Shown piece by piece: positions 61,581 to 64,000 of a stretch of DNA of 64,000 nucleotides. Position 1 is the first letter of the stretch. The number at the start of each line of letters is the position of its first letter. The notes beneath the pieces are model-generated. The model did not search any database, was not told the origin of the DNA, and saw only the letters and a list, made by a program, of their open reading frames with translations. The stretch is from Glandiceps talaboti (Eukaryota > Hemichordata > Enteropneusta > Spengelidae), in assembly GCF_964340395.1 (NCBI RefSeq), contig NC_135568.1:18123776-18187775 (forward strand), in the 5' to 3' direction. A program made the translations under genes and the position numbers.

Positions 61581-64000
61581 CCATCTTGGGTGGCCTTGGA
61601 GTTCCATCCTGAAAGGAATGAATCAAACAGTACAGTATAATCTTATTGAAGCAATGAAATAACAGTCATTCAGATTCTAATATTTACTCTTACGTTGCCG
61701 CTACTCACAATGACCTTTTTCAAAAATATTACTGCCAATAATATAATTATGCTAATCTCCAAAATGTTTCTACATTCAGCTACAATCTACTTGTGACATA
61801 AGGTTGTCACTGCTTGTCATGTGCTTAGTACTGACAAAACACCCTTTAGATAACTTGTACTTTCCATTGCTAAAAGAAAACAACTTTGGCCAAAAAACCT
61901 AATGGCCATTTTCAGTAATTTTACAATTCCAAATGCTCACATACTTCTTTCACTTCTGATTGTCGGCTGTCTGATCTTCATCTGCCCTCTATTTTCGTGC
62001 CATCTTGGGTGGCCTTGGAGTTCCATCCTGAAAGGAATGAATCAAACAGTACAGTATAATCTTACTGAAGCAATGAAATAACAGTCATTCAGATTCTAAT
62101 ATTTACTCTTACGTTGCCGCTACTCACAATGACCTTTTTCAAAAATATTACTGCCAACAATATAATTATGCTAATCTCCAAAATGTTTCTGCATTCAGCT
62201 ACAATCTACTTGTGACATAAGGTTGTCACTGCTTGTCATGTGCTTAGTACTGACAAAAGACCCTTTAGATAACTTGTACTTTCCATTGCTAAAAGAAAAC
62301 AACTTTGGCCAAAAAACCCAATGGCCATTTTCAGTAATTTTACAATTCCAAATGCTCACTTACTTCTTTCACTTCTGATTGGCTGTCTGATGTTCATCTG
62401 CCCTCTATTTTCGTGCCATCTTGGGTGGCCTTGGAGTTCCATCCTGAAAGGAATGAATCAAACAGTACAGTATAATCTTATTGAAGCAATGAAATAACAG
62501 TCATTCAGATTCTAATATTTACTCTTACGTTGCCGCTACTCACAATGACCTTTTTGAAAAATATTACTGCCAATAATATAATTATGCTAATCTCCAAAAT
62601 GTTTCTACATTCAGCTACAATCTACTTGTGACATAAGGTTGTCACTGCTTGTCATGTGCTTAGTACTGACAAAAGACCCTTTAGATAACTTGTACTTTCC
62701 ATTGCTAAAAGAAAACAACTTTGGGCAAAAAACCTAATGGCCATTTTCAGTACTTTTACAATTCCAAATGCTCACTTACTTCTTTCACTTCTGATTGGCT
62801 GTCTGATATTCATCAGCCCTCTATATTCGTGCCATCTTCGGTGGCCTTGGAGTTCCATCCTGAAAGGAATGAATCAAACAGTATAGTATAATCTTATTGA
62901 AGCAATGAAATAACAGTCATTCAGATTCTAATATTTACTCTTATGTTGCCGCTACTCACAATGACCTTTTTGATAAATATTACTGTCAATAATATAATTA
63001 TGCTAATCTTCAAAATGTTTCTACATTCAGCTACAATCTAGTTGTGACATAAGGTTGTCACTACTTGTCATGTGCTTAGTACTGACAAAATATCCTTTAG
63101 ATAACTTGTACTTTCCATTGCTAAAAGAAAACAACTTTGGCCAAAAAACCTAATGGCCATTTTCAGTAATTTTACAATTCCAAATGCTTACTTACTTCTT
63201 TCACTTCTGATTGGCTGTCTGATGTTCGTCTGCCCTCTATTTTCGTGCCATCTTGGGTGGCCTTGGAGTTCCATCCTGAAAGGAATGAATCAAACAGTAC
63301 AGTATAATCTTATTGAAGCAATGAAATAACAGTCATTCAGATTCTAATATTAACTCTTACGTTGCCGCTACTCACAATGACCTTTTTCAAAAATATTACT
63401 GCCAATAATATAATTATGCTAATCTCCAAAATGTTTCTACATTCAGCTACAATCTACTTGTGACATAAGGTTGTCACTGCTTGTCATGTGCTTAGTACTG
63501 ACAAAAGACCCTTTAGATAACTTGTACTTTCCATTGCTAAAAGAAAACAACTTTGGGCAAAAAACCTAATGACCATTTTCAGTAATTTTACAATTCCAAA
63601 TGCTCACTTACTTCTTTCACTTCTGATTGGCTGTCTGATCTTCATCTGCCCTCTATTTTCGTGCCATCTTGGGTGGCCTTGGAGTTCCATCCTGAAAGTA
63701 ATGAATCAAACAGTACAGTATAATCTTATTGAAGCTATGAAATAACAGTCATTCAGATTCTAATATTTACTCTTACGTTGCCGCTACTCACAATGACCTT
63801 TTTGAAAAATATTACTGCCAATAATATAATTATGCTAATCTCCAAAATGTTTCTACATTCAGCTACAATCTACTTGTGACATAAGGTTGTCACTGCTTGT
63901 CATGTGCTTAGTACTGACAAAAGACCCTTTAGATAACTTGTACTTTCCATTGCTAAAAGAAAACAACTTTGGGCAAAAAACCAAATGGCCATTTTCAGTA
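61581..64000 (+). repeat. Start of macro-HOR 3, reshuffled (5 monomers plus 337 bp)
   Basis: The expected A1 is missing. Instead: an A2-like unit with tttttcaaaa and gattgtcggctg (419 bp), A3' (gcattcagc, acccaatgg), an H6-like unit, H7 (gataaatatt variant), a monomer with attaactctt, and a partial H6-like unit cut by the window edge. D1 does not follow H7 here, unlike everywhere else. No gene or end-of-array signal is seen. Confidence 0.75.

Larger units (their letters stand above)
1..64000 (+). repeat. Tandem satellite array, ~416-bp monomer, ~154 copies
   Basis: The same unit of about 416 bp recurs head-to-tail from the first base to the last. The boundary ccatctt falls at 1, 416, 832, 1248, 1663, 2078 and so on to 63664. 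Most monomers are 415 or 416 bp. The 415-bp ones lack one C (ctcaaaatg instead of ctccaaaatg). Others are 422 bp (6-bp insertion) or 419 bp (3-bp insertion). All copies share one orientation and no other sequence interrupts them. The first unit has about 148 G or C in 415 bp. Monomers fall into discrete variant types arranged in periodic order, so this is a higher-order-repeat satellite. The family and species are not recognised. A centromeric or pericentromeric location is inferred from the architecture only. Confidence 0.98.
27890..64000 (+). repeat. Array domain II (A/B/H/D1 monomer types, macro-HORs)
   Basis: From 27890 the monomers carry a new allele set: actgtcaat, ttatgttgcc (a CpG to TpG change), ttaaattgcc, cattaagct, aaaatatcc, agtactttt with caaatgg, and cttcggtgg. 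The domain I markers tcaagtgc and agtaagttt no longer appear; aagcgatcc persists in one monomer (29136-29551). The types are ordered into modules of 4, 6 and 7 monomers that combine into units of 11-17 kb. The modules are nearly identical between copies, so this half was homogenised more recently than domain I. Confidence 0.85.

Noticed and set aside
1-64000. CRISPR array or bacterial repeat locus
   Set aside because: The repeats are contiguous 416-bp units with no spacers, no cas genes and no coding sequence around them.
1-64000. Transposon or endogenous viral origin
   Set aside because: No terminal repeats, target-site duplications, poly-A tails or coding remnants are visible; every base fits the monomer.
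1-64000. Inverted monomers or a strand switch
   Set aside because: All monomer starts from 1 to 63664 read in the same orientation; no inversion breakpoint was seen.
1-64000. Assignment to a named satellite or species
   Set aside because: I do not recognise the monomer. A consensus search against repeat libraries would be decisive and could not be run.

Overview
The whole 64 kb window is one uninterrupted head-to-tail satellite DNA array. The repeat unit is about 416 bp (415-422 bp), about 36% GC by a hand count of the first unit, and I count 153 complete monomers plus a 337-bp partial one at the right edge. I use the recurring start ccatctt (positions 1, 416, 832, 1248, 1663 ...) as the monomer boundary. 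All monomers lie in the same orientation. I found no gene, RNA gene, transposon, CRISPR array, microsatellite or unique sequence interrupting the array. The only open frames above about 60 codons are a recurring artefact of the repeat. The large tandem array with higher-order structure and only three or so CpG per unit (strong CpG depletion, with CG/TG variation at the surviving sites) suggests heterochromatin, possibly centromeric or pericentromeric, of a eukaryote with a methylated genome. A vertebrate is most likely, but I do not recognise the satellite family and cannot name the species.

The array has two domains. Domain I (1-27889) is built from monomer types I call X (one C deleted at ctcaaaatg), W (cacctataat, tcaagtgc), U (aatagtcattcgg, gtcattac), T (gccgcttct), S (gctacttac, tgctctcta), V (gggcaaaacacc with ctccaaa), Y (aagcgatcc) and R (a 6-bp insertion giving caatgtcaatgacc). 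They form nested higher-order repeats (HORs): a duplicated tetramer (416-2077 and 2910-4571), an 11-mer of 4,572 bp present twice (4572-9143, 9144-13715), three tandem trimers of 1,246 bp (12470-16207), a second 11-mer of 4,592 bp (17462-22053) with a truncated second copy from 22054 that carries a chimeric monomer (22885-23299), and two 830-bp dimers (26230-27889).

Domain II (27890-64000) uses a different monomer set: B1-B4, A1-A3, H2-H7 and the most diverged type D1. Its modules are a B tetramer (1,662 bp), an A hexamer A1-A2-A3-H6-H7-D1 (2,498 bp) and an H heptamer H2-H3-H4-H5-H6-H7-D1 (2,912 bp). They are assembled into macro-units that each begin with B1-B4 and end with a truncated H2-H3-H4-H5 tetramer: 31631-48688 (17,058 bp, 41 monomers), 48689-59918 (11,230 bp, 27 monomers) and an incomplete third from 59919. 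The length difference comes from the number of internal A and H modules.

Nothing here works as a set of genes. The biology on show is concerted evolution: unequal exchange at monomer, trimer, heptamer, 11-mer and more than 10 kb scales, plus short conserved sequence features in each unit (an inverted CCAAT box, a cluster of TGACA inverted repeats and a nearly invariant segment of about 120 bp) that could be protein-binding sites. All comparisons were made by eye; no alignment or database search was run.
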